Source: Nitrososphaerota archaeon
GTDB lineage: Archaea > Thermoproteota > Nitrososphaeria > Nitrososphaerales > Nitrosopumilaceae
DNA: 37,891 nt
Direction of reading: 5' to 3'
Assembly (NCBI GenBank): GCA_013287585.1
Contig: JABDDN010000013.1
Coordinates: forward strand, 1-37,891
Position 1 is the first letter of the stretch. The number at the start of each line of letters is the position of its first letter. The notes below the pieces were generated by a model. It searched no databases. It had not been told where the DNA came from and worked only from the letters and a program-made list of their open reading frames with translations. The translations under genes were made by a program, and so were the position numbers. Shown one piece after another: positions 16,113 through 23,299 of this stretch.

Positions 16113-16165
16113 ATTAATTCAGACAAGAAAGATTTACTTGATTCAATATTTGATTGTAAACTACA

Positions 16166-16900
16166 TTGAATATTTACCAGTGCTATGAAACCCTTGGGCT
16201 AAAACCAGGATCTTCAATGAAAGAAATCAAGCAAGCATACAGAAAACTTGCTCTTCTATACCATCCTGATAAGGACTCCTCAGATGGCAACGAAATAAGG
16301 TTTAAGCAAATTTCAGACGCTTATCAAACTTTGAGACTACATCACAAAACAGAATTAAAAATCACAAAGTTTACGGACATATATCCTGAAGACGCAGTGG
16401 CTTCATATGAACAAGCTGAGGCATCTATTGCAAAACAAAACTATGAGGAAGCAATTGTATTTTATGATAAAGCATTAGAACGGTTGCCACTATACGAAAA
16501 TGCCTGGCTCAAAAAAGGCGATGCATTATCTCGCCTGAAAAGACATGAAGAAGCACTTGATTGTTATAACAAGGTTCTACAAATAAATCCAGAATCAACA
16601 GATGCCTTGAACCTAAAAGGAATATGTCTTTCTGATTTGAAAAAGTATGATAAAGCTCTAGAATGTTTTGACGAGGCAACTTTGTTAAATCCAATGCATT
16701 ATGCAGCATGGAACTTTATGGGCGTCTGTTTTTTCAATTTGAGAAAACCAGAGAAAGCTTTGGAATGTTTTGACAAGGCAATAAAGATCAAGCCAGATTT
16801 TGCAGTTGCTTGGCATAACAAGGGTGGGGTTTTATTGAGAATGGGTAAAAAGAAAGAAGCAGAAAAATGCCACGAGAAAGCAAAGAATCTAAGACAATAA
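16166..16900 (+). CDS. J-domain / TPR fusion protein
   Basis: 244 residues from a TTG. Residues 1-66 are a J-domain with the essential H33-P34-D35 motif (LLYHPDK) and the QAYRKLAL helix. Residues about 75-240 contain four to five TPRs (for example AIVFYDKALERLPLYENAWL). The Gly/Phe and zinc-finger parts of DnaJ are missing, so this is not the main DnaJ. It should recruit DnaK (Hsp70) and stimulate its ATPase on clients bound by the TPRs. No dnaK or grpE is in the window. The TPRs resemble those of the gene at 4487. Confidence 0.85.
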   Translation: MNIYQCYETLGLKPGSSMKEIKQAYRKLALLYHPDKDSSDGNEIRFKQISDAYQTLRLHHKTELKITKFTDIYPEDAVASYEQAEASIAKQNYEEAIVFYDKALERLPLYENAWLKKGDALSRLKRHEEALDCYNKVLQINPESTDALNLKGICLSDLKKYDKALECFDEATLLNPMHYAAWNFMGVCFFNLRKPEKALECFDKAIKIKPDFAVAWHNKGGVLLRMGKKKEAEKCHEKAKNLRQ

Positions 16901-16950
16901 TGCTTTCATTAAGAAATTTTGCAATTTAGATTTGTGAAAACTAGTATCTT

Positions 16951-17142
16951 TCATGCCACTCTTTCAAGAAGAGTTTCTTTACTTTCGTAATAGATGCGTA
17001 CAACAGATTCAGTTTCTGATCTCAAAAGATACAAAACTCTTCCGTCAGTATTTTTTTTAATTTCTTTGACAGTATATGTTAGAAAGGATTTTTCGTGTGA
17101 ATCAATTATACGTACATTTTCACCAATCTTGAATGTTGCCAT
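16951..17142 (-). CDS. Hypothetical small SH3/KOW-like protein
   Basis: 63 residues, all beta in appearance: FKIGENVRIIDSHEKS then FLTYTVKEIKKN, GRVLYLLRSE and VVRIYYESK. The G-x-x-V-x-I-x-D start is reminiscent of KOW or SH3-like barrels, found in ribosomal and small RNA-binding proteins. I cannot name the family. It is transcribed toward the J-domain gene and away from the metallothionein-like gene. Confidence 0.5.
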   Translation of the reverse strand: MATFKIGENVRIIDSHEKSFLTYTVKEIKKNTDGRVLYLLRSETESVVRIYYESKETLLERVA

Positions 17143-17285
17143 GATGATTTTTCAAAACTGCTCACGTATCAACGTATGTTTCAAATATTATTGTACATTA
17201 TGTGATTGTTTTATTGGAATTTTTTCATAAAAGTTTTTTGCCATTCCAATAAGAGGCTTATTATAGCAACAAAACAAAATAGAGT

Positions 17286-17465
17286 ATGTCAAAATCTCCA
17301 GTAGAATGTAAATGTCCTTCTTGTAAGTGTGGTACCTATACATATAATGAGTCTCAAGTTTGTGCCAGTTGTGAAGACAATAAACATGCATCGGGACAAA
17401 AAAGATGGTCAACTATCGTGTTAGCAAATGCCCCGCCAACTATTATCACAGAAGAAACAATGTAA
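17286..17465 (+). CDS. Metallothionein-like small Cys-rich protein
   Basis: A 59-residue protein (ATG 17286, TAA 17463-17465). It has C8-x-C10-x2-C13-x-C15, then C26-x2-C29 and H34: VECKCPSCKCGTYTYN and VCASCEDNKH. Spacing and flanks match the first half of the bacterial metallothionein SmtA/BmtA family (KC-C..C-C and YC..C..GH). The C-terminal cysteine cluster of SmtA is absent and replaced by a non-Cys tail. It may bind Zn, Cu or Cd; alternatively it could be a zinc-ribbon protein. A TATA-like CTTATTATAG about 25 bases upstream supports a leaderless ATG. Confidence 0.65.
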   Translation: MSKSPVECKCPSCKCGTYTYNESQVCASCEDNKHASGQKRWSTIVLANAPPTIITEETM

Positions 17466-17528
17466 AATTTAGTAAGAATAAATTTCATAAAGTTATTCTA
17501 AAAGTTTGGTAAAAAACCTTGACAGAAT

Positions 17529-18443
17529 CTAGATTTTTAGTGATTCTCTTAGTCCCTTGTACCTGTTTCGTATTGTAACTTCGGTCACTCCAGCCGCCAT
17601 TGCGATAACTTTCTGTGTAGTGCTTTCTCCATTGAGCACACATGAAAGATATAATGCCGCCGCTGCTAGTCCCATAGGATCTTTTCCAGCTGTAATCTCC
17701 ATCTCATGCGCATCTTTTAAAATTGTAAGAGCTCGTCGCTTTACTTTTTCACTTAGACCAGCTTCACTTGCTATTCTGGAAGTGCATATTATTGGATTTA
17801 CTACTGGCATATTTAGATCAAGTTCACGCAAAAGGAGTCTGTAACATCGTGATATGTCCTTTCTTTTTACATTGATTTGATGTGACATGTCGTTTAATGT
17901 TCTTGGTGTACCGCTCTCTCTGCATGCTACGTATAATGCTGCTGCAAGAACACCTGGAATAGATCTTCCCCTGACAAGACCTTTGTCAAGTGCTTTTCTG
18001 TAGATGTAAGCTGTCTTTTCTATTACTGCATTAGAAAGTGCAAGCTTATCTTTTAGTCTATCAAGCTCACTAAATGCCTGTCTAAAATTTCTGTCTGCAG
18101 GTTCATGGACTTGGCTTCTGCTGTCCCAAGTTCTAAGTCTCTCTATTGTACTTTTCATTGATGCAGACAACGGTTTTCCAGTTACATCCTTGTTTGCATG
18201 ACCAATTATTGTTGCAAGTCCCATGTCATGCATTGCAAGTGAGGTAGGTGAACCTGTTCTACTTCTGTCATCTGACTCATCTTTTGAAAATGAACGCCAT
18301 TCAGGACCTGTTTCATCAACACGTTCAGAAATAACAAAACCACAACCCCCGCAAAACCTTTCGCCTGTAACGTTATCAGTTACCAAAGATTTTTTTCCAC
18401 AACGTGCACACTTACTACCAACGTTTAGAGTCTGTAAAACCAT
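17529..18443 (-). CDS. tfb: Transcription initiation factor B (TFB)
   Basis: 304 residues with the complete TFIIB plan: an N-terminal zinc ribbon with C12, C15, C31, C34 (CARCGKKS; CGGCGF), a B-reader/linker (ETGPEWRSFSKDESDDRSR), and two cyclin-fold repeats (about 105-200 and 205-300) ending TIRNRYKGLRESLKI, which contacts the BRE. TFB recruits RNA polymerase to TBP-bound promoters. It may be one of several TFB paralogues, as is common in thaumarchaea. The upstream 172 bases (18444-18615) are AT-rich without another gene. Confidence 0.95.
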   Translation of the reverse strand: MVLQTLNVGSKCARCGKKSLVTDNVTGERFCGGCGFVISERVDETGPEWRSFSKDESDDRSRTGSPTSLAMHDMGLATIIGHANKDVTGKPLSASMKSTIERLRTWDSRSQVHEPADRNFRQAFSELDRLKDKLALSNAVIEKTAYIYRKALDKGLVRGRSIPGVLAAALYVACRESGTPRTLNDMSHQINVKRKDISRCYRLLLRELDLNMPVVNPIICTSRIASEAGLSEKVKRRALTILKDAHEMEITAGKDPMGLAAAALYLSCVLNGESTTQKVIAMAAGVTEVTIRNRYKGLRESLKI

Positions 18444-18615
18444 AGAATTCTATCATGTATTGGTTTGATTGCTTATAATAACCAGCGTATTACACGATTT
18501 TCTCTTTTTACACCTGTTTTCCCTTCTTTTTGATGATTCATGAATATTATTTCCGTTTTTGGCAGACCAGTTTTTTATTTTAATTGTTTTCTATTAGTAT
18601 TGGAGTTACAAAAAA

Positions 18616-18939
18616 TTGAAAATAGGCATAATGATTTGGGGGGCGTTTTTAATTGTGGGAGCTATAGCCGATCAAGGTATTATGCCAAACTTGGTGTCAT
18701 CTGTAAGTAATCTTCCAGAGTCTATTCAGGGAAATGTAATGTCTGGATTACCTGAAAATATTCAGACAAGTTCATCCCTTGCTACTGCTTCAGCAGAGAT
18801 GAATTCAGGATTTGATCAGATGCATTCGCAGTTAACATCTTTGGAACAATATGCTCAGATGAGCTCTATAGCTATGGGATTTATTGGAGTAGGACTTGTA
18901 ACATATGGTGGACTGGCAAAAAAAAGATACAAAATTTAA
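18616..18939 (+). CDS. Membrane protein, SHOCT domain lost by frameshift
   Basis: 107 residues from a TTG, with an N-terminal hydrophobic segment (about 3-20), a soluble loop and a second one (about 82-101), ending AKKRYKI. The frame ends only because of an A8 run near 18918-18925. In the next frame the sequence continues at once as a SHOCT domain, ILKKRLAKGEITKMEFNNLK (to the TAA at 19034-19036). Deleting one A restores the TM-loop-TM-SHOCT plan of the gene at 468. So either the base is a sequencing error, or the gene is freshly broken, or it is read by slippage at the A8 run. Confidence 0.6.
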   Translation: MKIGIMIWGAFLIVGAIADQGIMPNLVSSVSNLPESIQGNVMSGLPENIQTSSSLATASAEMNSGFDQMHSQLTSLEQYAQMSSIAMGFIGVGLVTYGGLAKKRYKI

Positions 18940-19036
18940 AACCAACGACACTCCGATAGAAATACTCAAAAAAAGATTGGCCAAAGGGGAAATAACAAAA
19001 ATGGAGTTTAACAATCTAAAGCAATATATTCAATAA
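18938..19036 (+). pseudogene. Out-of-frame SHOCT tail of the 18616 gene
   Basis: This 33-codon stretch encodes a complete SHOCT helix pair, with RLAKGEITKMEFNNLKQYI matching the intact copy at 468-920 (RLAKGEISSSEFLNLKRFL). It has no start codon suited to independent translation and follows the stop of the upstream frame by no gap. It is best read as the C-terminus of that gene, displaced by one base. Confidence 0.65.
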
Positions 19037-19061
19037 GCAAAAATCATCAAGAAAATTTTCT

Positions 19062-19571
19062 TTATGGTGTTGGTACTCTGTTAAAGTAGGCTCGTATATG
19101 TGGCTGGAAAAAATAACAAATTATTACAATACCCATAATTAATTGAAATGAAGTTCCGATTAATTTACTAGCTGGAAAAGTATTTGTATGTGAAAAGTAA
19201 ATCAATCCTGTAGCAATACTTAGAAAAGTTTGAATTATTGTAATTTTCCAAGCCCATCTTTTTCCTTTAAGGACTCCAATGCCAATTATTATTCCAGCAC
19301 TACCAGCTACTATGAGCCAAATAATCAAACTATAACTAAGACCACCATCCAAAATTTGAAGCAATGTAGAGATTTCATAACTTTGAGGTAGTCTGTTCAA
19401 GTATGTCTCTATGTACTGAGTTGTAGTTGAAAGTAACAATCCACAGAAAATTGCTATAGCTCCTTCTATGATGTAAAATAAACCTCTTAGAGTAACACCA
19501 AGTGGTCGTTTATAGTATGTTGTAGACAATACCACGCCACGTTTTTTTTGATTTTGAAGAAAATTTATCAA
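19062..19571 (-). CDS. Four-TM membrane protein (DUF2127-like)
   Basis: 169 residues from a TTG. Four hydrophobic segments are visible at about 28-48, 77-100, 108-125 and 138-155, with GVTLRGLFYIIEGAIAIFCG in the first and GSAGIIIGIGVLKGKRWAWK between the second and third. The pattern of a GKRWAW loop after a GIG-rich helix is seen in DUF2127-type small membrane proteins. Function unknown. Last gene of a three-gene minus-strand cluster: 5 bases after the coiled gene and 14 codons into a TTG-rich start. Confidence 0.6.
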   Translation of the reverse strand: MINFLQNQKKRGVVLSTTYYKRPLGVTLRGLFYIIEGAIAIFCGLLLSTTTQYIETYLNRLPQSYEISTLLQILDGGLSYSLIIWLIVAGSAGIIIGIGVLKGKRWAWKITIIQTFLSIATGLIYFSHTNTFPASKLIGTSFQLIMGIVIICYFFQPHIRAYFNRVPTP

Positions 19572-19576
19572 GCAAT

Positions 19577-19951
19577 TTAGTTTACCAACAATTCTTGACG
19601 CTCTCTTAATTCAAGAATTTCATCACTCATTTCTGATATAGCGGTATCTATTTTGAGAAATTGCTCACTTGTTATGCTATCAATTTTGTTTAATTTCAAT
19701 CTTAATATTTCCAAACCTATCTTGATTACACAAAGATTATACATCAAAGGGAATCTTTCATGATTTTCTTTTTTCAAAGCTTCGTTAAAAGTAGTAGATT
19801 CTGAGGAAATCTTGGCATCATTTACCATATCTGACAATGCAGCTAGCATCCCAATACTCTCTTCTAACCCACCCAACTTTCTCTCCCAATGTTTAACCAA
19901 AATATTTTCATATAAAAAACTGTCCTTCCAAAGTTGGAAATGATATAACAA
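19577..19951 (-). CDS. Hypothetical helical protein
   Basis: 124 residues, helical with a possible C-terminal coiled coil (TAISEMSDEILELRERQELL). The TTG start is supported by ATTTATAATTT about 25-30 bases upstream. An overlapping minus-strand frame from 20175 is a shadow and was rejected. No family recognised. It sits between the membrane protein at 19062 (5 bases) and the 97-residue gene at 19997 (45 bases). Confidence 0.5.
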   Translation of the reverse strand: MLYHFQLWKDSFLYENILVKHWERKLGGLEESIGMLAALSDMVNDAKISSESTTFNEALKKENHERFPLMYNLCVIKIGLEILRLKLNKIDSITSEQFLKIDTAISEMSDEILELRERQELLVN

Positions 19952-19996
19952 TGATCGCTACTTAAGTTGATCAAAAAATTATAAATTATATTTTGC

Positions 19997-20290
19997 CTAT
20001 TCTGAAATAACTTTAAGAAATCTCTCGATCGGTTTATGTTCTGTAAATTCGGTAAGTTCATTTTTGATCGATTCAACAGTAACAGTATGTGACATACCAA
20101 ACAAATCTTTGAGCACTTTAGATAGGTATTCTGGATGTTCATAACAATCTCCCAAATAGCAACGGTGTTCTTCATACAATCTATTGGAAACTTGATCTAG
20201 TGCACTTTTGCCAATTTTTAGTAGTGCCCTTTCAATAACAAATGCAACAAGAGCTTTTCTTGCATGATCACTATCTACGTTCATTTGCAT
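19997..20290 (-). CDS. Small thaumarchaeal domain protein, possibly NitrOD5-type
   Basis: 97 residues. Conserved-looking features are an N-terminal helix (ALVAFVIERALLKIGKSALD), a small cysteine motif (EHRCYLGDCYEHPEYL), and KDLFGMSHTVTVESIKNELT ending with KPIERFLKVISE. I have a weak memory that this resembles the 'Nitrosopumilus output domain' family, but I am not sure. Two cysteines 5 apart with a nearby His could bind metal. A perfect ATTTGTTAACAAAT palindrome lies just upstream of its promoter. Confidence 0.55.
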   Translation of the reverse strand: MQMNVDSDHARKALVAFVIERALLKIGKSALDQVSNRLYEEHRCYLGDCYEHPEYLSKVLKDLFGMSHTVTVESIKNELTEFTEHKPIERFLKVISE

Positions 20291-20316
20291 GACGATTACT
20301 TAATATCTTATAAATA

Positions 20317-20330
20317 ATTTGTTAACAAAT
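20317..20330. promoter_or_regulatory. Perfect palindromic operator-like site
   Basis: ATTTGTTAACAAAT is a perfect 14-base palindrome, part of a larger near-dyad (AATAATTTGTTAACAAATCATTATT). On the minus strand it lies directly before the TATA-like TATTTATAAG of the 19997 gene, whose start codon is about 26 bases further on. This is where an activator or repressor would bind. The protein is unknown. Confidence 0.45.
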
Positions 20331-20409
20331 CATTATTCTAATATGCTCAAAATATGACTCGATATTGATGTAAAACCATGTTATGGAGTGATTATCAAAA
20401 TAGTTTTGT

Positions 20410-20988
20410 TTATCCAAGAGATCTTGAGTGTTTTTGGGTATGGGGTCTTTCTCCAGGGAATTTTCTTCTCATATGTCCAGAAGGCCTTCCATAAAGCAGT
20501 TCCAAGAACCACGCCTCATGTTCCATCTCTTCTCTTAGTATATCCTTTGCTACATCATAGGTAGCAAAATCTTTGTTAAATGTCATTTTACACATCTTGT
20601 TCCAATTCACTATGGCGCCCTGCTCTGCTTTTAGGCATTTTTCTAAAATTGATTTAATGTCTGTTTTGTTTGGAGGCAACTGTAAAAATTCACAACCAGA
20701 CATTTTGATAAATGCCTGTGCATCATTTGGCAAACTACCACCTAACTCATAAATTCTTGATAAACTTGATTCAAAATGGGACAGATCCTCTAGTCTGGCA
20801 TCTTCAATTACTCCCTTGATTCCCTCTCCTTCCATGCCAGTACAGTGCATTCTCAGGTTTGTAAAATAATAATAGGCGGTAAATTCAACTGATGCATTGT
20901 AGACTAGTTGTTTTATTATTTCCTTGACATCAGCTCCGTTTTGTTCAAGCACTTTGACGCCAATTACATCTGGATTGTTTTTTGTCAT
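20410..20988 (-). CDS. Dps-like (DPSL/thioferritin-type) ferritin-fold protein
   Basis: 192 residues of the ferritin four-helix fold. Likely di-iron ligands are E35 on the first long helix, D68/E67 with H71 (LEDLSHFE), E122 and E154-x-x-H157 (EEMEHEAW). Cysteines C49, C99, C118 and C133 are present; archaeal DPSL proteins, including the thioferritins, use cysteine pairs near the active site. This family removes H2O2 and stores iron. There is a strong ribosome-binding site AAAGGA 9 bases before the ATG and a TATA-like CTTTATATTCC at 21028-21038. It is monocistronic. Confidence 0.8.
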   Translation of the reverse strand: MTKNNPDVIGVKVLEQNGADVKEIIKQLVYNASVEFTAYYYFTNLRMHCTGMEGEGIKGVIEDARLEDLSHFESSLSRIYELGGSLPNDAQAFIKMSGCEFLQLPPNKTDIKSILEKCLKAEQGAIVNWNKMCKMTFNKDFATYDVAKDILREEMEHEAWFLELLYGRPSGHMRRKFPGERPHTQKHSRSLG

Positions 20989-21258
20989 GTGAATTTTTCC
21001 TTTAGATAGGCAAACAATTTACTAATCGGAATATAAAGAGATCGTCGCTAGGAAAATTATTTGGAATTATTGCATAATATGAATTCCGATATCTTCCTGG
21101 GGTGATTCAAATCAATTCTTCTTAATTGGAAAAGCAATTAATAACTAAATCATGATTATGGCAATTACAAAAATTGTTAATGTTTTATAATTCACTTTAA
21201 AAATAGATTGCAGAGGATTTTTTCCATCACAAATTAATCTTAATCTTTATATTTAATT
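20989..21258. other. Gene-free AT-rich divergent region
   Basis: Between the Dps-like gene (minus) and marR (plus). It holds the Dps-like promoter (TATA-like element at 21028-21038, Shine-Dalgarno at 20998-21003) and the marR TATA-like TTTATATTT (21246-21254). A weak inverted pair, CGGAATAT (about 21027-21034) and GAATTCCGATA (about 21082-21092), is visible. I found no gene or structured RNA in the remainder. Confidence 0.4.
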
Positions 21259-21274
21259 CATTAGTATACTAATG
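21259..21274. promoter_or_regulatory. MarR-type operator overlapping promoter
   Basis: CATTAGTATACTAATG is a perfect 16-base palindrome placed just after the TATA-like TTTATATTT (21246-21254), over the expected transcription start of the marR-efflux operon. An imperfect second copy (ATTAGTAGACTAAC) follows at 21275-21288. The first ATG (21272) lies inside the palindrome, which argues for the ATG at 21293 as the real start. Confidence 0.65.
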
Positions 21275-21292
21275 ATTAGTAGACTAACTAAT

Positions 21293-21781
21293 ATGATAAA
21301 ATATGACTTTGAATCAAGCGTTGGATTTATCGTAAATAGTACTGCCAAAGCATTCCAGAAGGCATTAGATGATGAGCTTCGAAAAAACGTAGGTGTTACT
21401 ATTAGTCAATGGCGTGTAATTAGTACACTTACAAGGCAACCAGGTATTACACAAAAAGAGATTGCTGATAGAGTTGGGATAGAAGGTTCTACACTTGTAC
21501 CAATAATTGACAAAATGGAAAAAGATGGATTTGTAAAAAGAAAATTAGATAATGAAGATAGGAGAATTAATAGAATTTACCTGACAACCAAGGCCGATGA
21601 TCTCTGGAACTCTATGATTGAATGTGCTTTAAGAATAAGAAAACTTTCTACAAAAGAAATTTCAGAAGAACAGATTAAAACAACACTAGATGTTTTAAGA
21701 AAAATTTCAAAAAATCTAACAATTTATTTTGATAATACTGATTCTAATTTAGTTACTTTATCAAAGAAAATCAAGGTTTGA
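21293..21781 (+). CDS. MarR-family transcriptional regulator of the efflux operon
   Basis: 162 residues from the ATG at 21293 (MIKYDFESSVG). The ATG at 21272 lies within the operator and probably upstream of the transcription start, so it is not used. The winged HTH (SQWRVISTLTRQPGITQKEI; GIEGSTLVPIIDKMEKDG) and wing (DRRINRIYLTTKA) are typical MarR. It closely resembles the regulator at 10737. The MFS pump gene begins 13 bases after its stop, so it probably represses its own operon and is released by the pump's substrate. Confidence 0.85.
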   Translation: MIKYDFESSVGFIVNSTAKAFQKALDDELRKNVGVTISQWRVISTLTRQPGITQKEIADRVGIEGSTLVPIIDKMEKDGFVKRKLDNEDRRINRIYLTTKADDLWNSMIECALRIRKLSTKEISEEQIKTTLDVLRKISKNLTIYFDNTDSNLVTLSKKIKV

Positions 21782-21794
21782 AGTGGTGTAAAAT

Positions 21795-23279
21795 ATGGTA
21801 ATGCCAAAAGATACAAATGATATACAATCTCCTTCAGATAAAATTCCGCGATCTGCTTGGAAAACACTTGCAATCCTTAGTTTGATTGCAACAATGGCAA
21901 TGTATGCTGAAACAATGCTTGTCCCAGCAATTCCTGATCTCATAAAGGATTTTTCAATTTCGTATAGCACATCATCGTGGATTCTTACTACATATCTTAT
22001 TGCAGGTGCTATAATGACTCCTATCTCAGGTAAACTTTCGGACATTTATGGAAAAAAAAAGGTCTTGTTAATAATTATGATAATTTATGCCGCGGGTGTT
22101 TCTGCTGGCGGATTTACAACTAATATCTATTCCATGCTACTAGTTAGATTTGTTCAAGGAATTGGAATGTCAATGTTTCCAATAGCATTTGGAATAATAA
22201 GAGAGCAATTCCCAAGAAGCAAGATTGCCATAGGTCAAGGAATTATCACCTCAATGTTTGCTGCAGGTGCTGTAATTGGACTTGTTGCAGGTGGACACCT
22301 TATACAAAATTACGGATGGCAGTCTACCTTTTTCTCAATCATTCCTATAGTGTTGGCACTTTTAGTAATAATTAAGAAGTTTATTCATGTGGATGAATCT
22401 CAAAACCCCAATATTACTTCAGAAGGAAAGACAAATGAAAAATTCAGAAACAAGATTGACATTCCAGGAGCAATCACACTTGCCATTTCTATTACATCAT
22501 TTTTACTCACACTTACATTTGTAGAAAATGGCACTTCTAGTTCATATTTTATAATAGGTCTCCTTGGAATTGCAATTATTTCTTTGATCCTGTTTGTAAT
22601 GATAGAAAGAAAAGCAAAATCTCCATTAGTAGATTTCAAAGTTTTGTTACACAAAAGTATCTTTCCTGCTAATATTATGGTGATGATTGTAGGACTTTCT
22701 ATGTTCATGGTCTTTCAAACAATTCCTGTGCTGGTACGAAGTCCTATACCCTTGGGGTTTGGTGAAGATCCGCTAACTACTGCAAATGTCCAGTTGCCTT
22801 TTGCATTGGTATTATTGATATTTGGTCCAACATCAGGTTTTATTATTTCTAAATTAGGTTCTATAAAACCAATCATAGCAGGAAGTATTATTGGTGCTGC
22901 AGGTTTTCTTTCTCTTTTTTTGTTCCACTCTACAGAATCTTTAGTTGCTGCAAATTTGGCTATCTTATCAGCAGGTCTTTCCTTGACAAATGTAGGAGCT
23001 ATGAATATTGTAATGTTGGCAACACCAAAACAATCTATTGGAGTCTCACTTGGAATGTCTACATTGATTAGAATAATTGGTGCATCAATAGGGCCTGCGA
23101 TTGCAGGTATGTATATGCAAACGCATCAAGTGATGTTGAAGGGTTTTACTGCTCGTTTTCCATCTGTAGATTCCTACAATCTCATTTTCCTTACTGCTAC
23201 GATAATCTCAGTGGTCTCAATAATACTTGCAGTAATTTTATGGAAAACAGTTCCAAAACATCACGTTCATGCTATATAG
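21795..23279 (+). CDS. MFS multidrug efflux transporter, DHA2 (14-TM) type
   Basis: 494 residues with 14 predicted membrane helices. Motif A (GKLSDIYGKKKV) follows helix 2, and the length fits drug:H+ antiporter family 2 (EmrB/QacA-like). It should export hydrophobic or cationic compounds using the proton gradient. There is a central hydrophilic loop (about 190-215). The operon with marR, sharing a palindromic operator, is the standard arrangement for a drug-inducible pump. The substrate cannot be read from sequence. Codon use and composition look like the neighbours. Confidence 0.88.
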   Translation: MVMPKDTNDIQSPSDKIPRSAWKTLAILSLIATMAMYAETMLVPAIPDLIKDFSISYSTSSWILTTYLIAGAIMTPISGKLSDIYGKKKVLLIIMIIYAAGVSAGGFTTNIYSMLLVRFVQGIGMSMFPIAFGIIREQFPRSKIAIGQGIITSMFAAGAVIGLVAGGHLIQNYGWQSTFFSIIPIVLALLVIIKKFIHVDESQNPNITSEGKTNEKFRNKIDIPGAITLAISITSFLLTLTFVENGTSSSYFIIGLLGIAIISLILFVMIERKAKSPLVDFKVLLHKSIFPANIMVMIVGLSMFMVFQTIPVLVRSPIPLGFGEDPLTTANVQLPFALVLLIFGPTSGFIISKLGSIKPIIAGSIIGAAGFLSLFLFHSTESLVAANLAILSAGLSLTNVGAMNIVMLATPKQSIGVSLGMSTLIRIIGASIGPAIAGMYMQTHQVMLKGFTARFPSVDSYNLIFLTATIISVVSIILAVILWKTVPKHHVHAI

Positions 23280-23299
23280 TTAGATAATAATGCCAAAAT

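Noticed and set aside
19864-20175. 103-residue minus-strand frame between two small genes
   Set aside because: Overlaps both better-supported genes in another frame and has no promoter or motif.
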